A DNA stretch of 14,446 nucleotides, from contig VBQB01000051.1 in NCBI GenBank assembly GCA_005887855.1, forward strand, positions 1 to 14,446, in the 5' to 3' direction. The position numbers and the translations under genes are program-made. This document shows, piece after piece, positions 12,618-14,446 of this stretch. This DNA comes from Verrucomicrobiota bacterium (GTDB lineage Bacteria > Verrucomicrobiota > Verrucomicrobiae > Chthoniobacterales > UBA10450). Each line of letters begins with the position of its first letter. The first letter of the stretch is position 1. Below the pieces are notes generated by a model. The model did not search any database. It saw only the letters and a list, made by a program, of their open reading frames with translations, and was not told where the DNA came from.

Positions 12618-12769
12618 AGCATCGCAATGCGACGATACCCGAGGGCCAACGGGCCGGCTGCCCTCCCTCTGTTTTGTCTTGCACCGCATGGGGTTTTTCC
12701 TGCCTCGCGAATTGCTCCGCGAGCGGTGAGCTCTTACCTCGCCTTTTCAACCTTGCCTGTCCCGGACGC

Positions 12770-12792
12770 GGGAAGCTGACAGCTTCCCCTAC
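12770..12792 (-). repeat. Single REP hairpin in the P12 region of rnpB
   Basis: On the minus strand GTAG (12792-12789) is followed by GGGAAGCTG-T-CAGCTTCCC (12788-12770), a perfect 9-bp stem. It lies between the ACACCGCC and GGCAAGGTTGAAAAGG segments, where E. coli has helix P12, so it extends or replaces the tip of that helix. The CTG-N-CAG core is shared with the hairpin at 5609-5625. Confidence 0.7.
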
Positions 12793-12962
12793 AGTTGCCC
12801 ATAGTTGCCAAAGAACCGGCGGTGTCTTTTCTGTGACACTTTCCGTCACCGCAATTTTGCAACTGCGGCGCCCGCGTGTTTTACGCGGCATGTCGCCGTA
12901 TGGTGTTCGGACTTTCCTCCAGCAAGCCTCGCGGCTCACCAGCGATCATCTGCCATCGCACC

Positions 12963-12974
12963 TAATTTATCATA
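12963..12974 (-). promoter_or_regulatory. -10 box of the rnpB promoter
   Basis: On the minus strand TATGAT (12974-12969) followed by AAATTA places a transcription start at about 12962, matching the RNA 5' end expected from P1. No good -35 sequence is seen at the usual distance. The sequence TTGACA further up (around 13070) is too far away to be its partner. Confidence 0.5.
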
Positions 12975-13082
12975 ATCAGCCAGAAAGAAAAGAGCCCCGC
13001 GAATTACGGAGTTGATTTGAGACAGAATGAACAAAATGACTTGAAGAAAATTCCGATCATTCGGTCAATTTTGTCAAAGAAC

Positions 13083-13571
13083 TCAGAATGGCGGGGGCAC
13101 GGTCATGAGGAAGATTGTGATCATGACGAGCCCGATCAGGAGTTTTGCAATCATTCCGCCAAGATTTCCCAACAAGCTGCCCCAACCCGCTCGTCCGGCG
13201 TCGATCATTCTTTTCCCGGCTATGAATTCTCCGGTGATCGCACCAATCACCGGCCCGACAAATAAGCCGACGATTCCGAAAAAGATGCCAATGATCGCGC
13301 CAAGAGCGGCGCCGAACATCCCCCATTTTGTCGCTCCAAAGTATTTTGCGCCGAAGTAACCGCTCAGGAAATCGAGCGCATAGGTCGCCAGCGTTAGCAA
13401 CACGAGTACGACAATGCTGTGCCAACCGATGCTTTTCTCCGGGCCAAGCATAATCCGGTGAATGACCGCGCCGGCGAGGATGATGGTCGTTCCCGGAAAC
13501 ACCGGCAAGACCGTGCCGATAAGACCGACGGCGAATAGCACGATTGTGATCAGCCACCAGAAAAGTTCCAT
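13083..13571 (-). CDS. DUF456 family membrane protein
   Basis: 162 residues, nearly all hydrophobic. Segment 1 (2-20: LFWWLITIVLFAVGLIGTVL) is followed by the DUF456 signature PVFPGTTIILAGAVIH. A second membrane segment follows (52-70), then two glycine-rich stretches, GMFGAALGAIIGIFFGIVGL (84-103) and VGPVIGAITGEFIAGK, which look like glycine-zipper membrane helices. The final segment LLGNLGGMIAKLLIGLVMIT (133-152) is followed by a short VPPPF end. The family is widespread in bacteria and has no proven function. It lies upstream of rnpB on the same strand, but rnpB has its own promoter. Start ATG at 13569-13571; no clear SD. Likely in the inner membrane. Confidence 0.88.
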   Translation of the reverse strand: MELFWWLITIVLFAVGLIGTVLPVFPGTTIILAGAVIHRIMLGPEKSIGWHSIVVLVLLTLATYALDFLSGYFGAKYFGATKWGMFGAALGAIIGIFFGIVGLFVGPVIGAITGEFIAGKRMIDAGRAGWGSLLGNLGGMIAKLLIGLVMITIFLMTVPPPF

Positions 13572-13580
13572 GGGAAATGA

Positions 13581-13617
13581 GTGAACGTGATTCGTGAATG
13601 GTGAATCGTGAATCGTG
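13581..13617. repeat. Short GTGAATC-type tandem repeats
   Basis: Five imperfect units of the GTGA(A/T)(T/C)C type follow one another (GTGAACGTGATTCGTGAATG, then GTGAATCGTGAATCGTG). They lie between the divergent DUF456 and peroxiredoxin genes, upstream of the latter's promoter. They look like slippage-made simple repeats; a binding role cannot be excluded. Confidence 0.5.
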
Positions 13618-13656
13618 CGTCAGCGATTTAACGGTTTAACTAGCCTCGATCTTCTT

Positions 13657-13684
13657 TTGACCGAGCAGATGTCGATCTTATACT
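13657..13684 (+). promoter_or_regulatory. Sigma-70-type promoter of the peroxiredoxin gene
   Basis: TTGACC (13657-13662), a 16-base spacer and TATACT (13679-13684) give a near-consensus promoter. Transcription would start near 13691, leaving a leader of about 30 bases with the SD-like GGAGA at 13710-13714 before the ATG at 13722. Confidence 0.7.
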
Positions 13685-13721
13685 GGAAGTCCCCTATTTA
13701 CTTCAAACCGGAGAATTTATT

Positions 13722-14216
13722 ATGCCACTCGCAGTTGGAACGAACGCGCCAGATTTCACGTTATCGACGAAGACCGCCGATGGACCGAAGCAGATCAAGT
13801 TGAGCGATAATTTCGGGAAACGAAATACGCTCCTGCTTTTTTTTCCCATGGCTTTCACGGGGACCTGCACGACGGAAATGTGCGACGTGAGCAGCGGTTT
13901 ATCTGCTTATAGCAACATGAACGCCGCCGTTTATGGAATCAGTGGCGATAATCCTTTCGCGCAAGAGGCGTGGGCGCAAAAAGAGAAGATCACGGTTCCG
14001 CTGCTCAGCGATTACGAACACAAGACCGCGAAAGCGTATGACGTGATGTACGACTCCTTCCTGCCGCAACTGAATCTCGGAATGGCTGGCGTAGCGAAGC
14101 GTTCCGCGTTCGTCATCGACAAGAATGGCTTCATCCAATACGCGGAGAGCAACGACGACGCGAAACAGCTGCCTAATTTCGACCGAATTAAAGCGAAACT
14201 GGCGGAACTCAAGTGA
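13722..14216 (+). CDS. Peroxiredoxin (AhpE/BCP-like thioredoxin-fold peroxidase)
   Basis: Thiol peroxidase reducing H2O2 and organic hydroperoxides. 164 residues. The N-terminal block VGTNAPDFTLSTKTADG is followed by the active site FFPMAFTGTCTTEMCDV: the P-x-x-x-T-x-x-C motif is Pro42, Thr46 and peroxidatic Cys49. A second cysteine (Cys54) five residues later could be a resolving partner, or the protein may act as a 1-Cys enzyme with an external thiol. Arg127 in GVAKRSAFVIDKNG is the conserved arginine that stabilises the thiolate. PLLSDYEHKTAKAYDV is typical of the AhpE/BCP subgroup. It has its own promoter and SD (GGAG, 8 bases from the ATG) and stands as a single gene; aconitase follows after a repeat. 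The subgroup is inferred from motifs. Confidence 0.92.
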   Translation: MPLAVGTNAPDFTLSTKTADGPKQIKLSDNFGKRNTLLLFFPMAFTGTCTTEMCDVSSGLSAYSNMNAAVYGISGDNPFAQEAWAQKEKITVPLLSDYEHKTAKAYDVMYDSFLPQLNLGMAGVAKRSAFVIDKNGFIQYAESNDDAKQLPNFDRIKAKLAELK

Positions 14217-14238
14217 CAAAGTTCATATGACGGAACTT

Positions 14239-14333
14239 TGTCATCCTGAGCGAAGCGCAGCGAAGTCGAAGGATCCCGCGGCGATACCTTTGAGCGTTGG
14301 CAACGGGATGTCTAGACTTCGCTCGACATGACA
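14239..14333. repeat. Intergenic palindromic repeat, TGTCATCC... family (copy 2)
   Basis: It begins TGTCATCCTGAGCGAAG, has an extra CGCAGCGAAG block compared with copy 1, continues TCGAAGGATCCC, and ends CTAGACTTCGCTCGACATGACA, complementary to the start. It lies directly between the peroxiredoxin stop and the aconitase start, and its last bases contain an in-frame ATG (14328) for aconitase. Confidence 0.8.
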
Positions 14334-14446
14334 ATGAACGACGAGTTTAAGACACTGCAGAAGTTCGACGCGGGAAAAGGCCGCGAGGCGTTCTTTTACT
14401 CATTACCCACGCTGGAGGAGCAAGGTATCGGCAAGATCTCGCGGCT
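14334..14446 (+). CDS. acnA: Aconitate hydratase, N-terminal fragment (runs off the window)
   Basis: Aconitase interconverts citrate and isocitrate through a [4Fe-4S] cluster. About 38 residues are visible, reading [20 protein letters not shown], then [17 protein letters not shown]. This is the conserved N-terminus of AcnA/IRP-type aconitases, in which the Y-S-L-P-x-L-E...G-x-I-x-x-L-P stretch precedes domain 1. The cluster cysteines lie beyond the window. ATG 14334 is preferred; an in-frame ATG at 14328 is the tail of the upstream repeat. No SD is seen, and the repeat occupies the leader. The assignment rests on a short piece. Confidence 0.8.
   Translation, partial: MNDEFKTLQKFDAGKGREAFFYSLPTLEEQGIGKISR

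Larger units (their letters stand above)
12500..12962 (-). ncRNA. rnpB: RNase P RNA, bacterial type A, enlarged by palindromic repeats
   Basis: The catalytic RNA of ribonuclease P, which trims tRNA 5' leaders. Read on the minus strand: P1 is formed by GATGGC (12957-12952) with GCCATC (12509-12504); the conserved GGAGGAAAGTCC lies at 12920-12909. Next come a CACAGAAAAGACACCGCC segment (P10/P11), GGCAAGGTTGAAAAGGCGAG then GTAAGAGCTCACCGC, the GGTGCAAGACAAAACAGAGG segment (the E. coli GGAGCAAGGCCAAATAGGG region), GAGATAAATGATC, and the terminal ACAGAATTCGGCTTA. About 455 nt against 377 in E. coli. Part of the excess is two GTAG-hairpin repeats at 12595-12617 and 12770-12792, one in the P12 position and one in the distal P16-P18 region. 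Ends are accurate to a few bases. The promoter and terminator are listed separately. Frames open across this RNA are not genes. Confidence 0.95.

Noticed and set aside
12601..13015. Open frames on both strands between 12601 and 13015
   Set aside because: They lie across RNase P RNA, whose conserved segments explain the sequence.
1..14446. CRISPR array, prophage, complete insertion sequence or replication origin
   Set aside because: No regularly spaced direct repeats, transposase, integrase, attachment site or DnaA-box cluster was seen; the repeats present are short palindromic elements.

Overview
The window reads as an ordinary, gene-dense stretch of a bacterial chromosome with moderate-to-high GC, most likely from a soil-type Verrucomicrobiota (Chthoniobacterales-like). 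That placement is an inference. It rests on separate overlapping coaC and coaB genes, a HemQ-type coproheme decarboxylase, an unusual DXS, an orphan left-handed beta-helix 'UDP-GlcNAc diphosphorylase-like' protein, a tiny lysine-only basic peptide, and many short palindromic intergenic repeats.

Layout. Positions 1-1560 (+): end of gmk, then coaC overlapping coaB; coaB is broken by an internal deletion. Positions 1560-1801 (+): a 19-residue poly-lysine micro-gene with its own strong SD-like sequence, a perfect palindrome and a rho-independent terminator. Positions 1919-5453 (+): inositol-monophosphatase family gene, ispF, cysS and a hexapeptide-repeat protein. Positions 5473-7405 (-): tRNA-Ser(GGA), hemQ and a rhomboid-like membrane protein with a C-terminal zinc-finger-like tail. 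Positions 7505-8979 (+): gcvT-gcvH (overlapping ATGA), followed by a small Cys-rich protein. Positions 9330-9941 (-): stand-alone HNH endonuclease. Positions 10084-12316 (+): xseB overlapping dxs. Positions 12457-13571 (-): DUF456 membrane protein, then RNase P RNA (rnpB) with promoter and terminator. Positions 13657-14216 (+): AhpE-like peroxiredoxin with a clear promoter. Positions 14334-14446 (+): start of an aconitase gene.

Functional links: dxs and ispF both serve the MEP isoprenoid pathway but are not adjacent. gcvT and gcvH are two of the glycine-cleavage proteins; gcvP is absent from the window. coaC and coaB act consecutively in CoA synthesis.

The most striking feature is a family of REP/REPIN-like elements. 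Full copies are about 60 nt, have the form GTAG-hairpin-linker-hairpin-CTAC, and occur at 4304-4364, 5603-5661 and 7419-7478. The first lies inside the cysS reading frame and is translated as an extra loop. Two single GTAG-hairpin copies lie inside rnpB, apparently lengthening RNase P RNA helices. The presumed mobilising RAYT transposase is not in the window. A second, unrelated intergenic repeat family (TGTCATCCTGAGCGAAG...) has copies at 6546-6622 and 14239-14333 and a remnant at 3252-3279.
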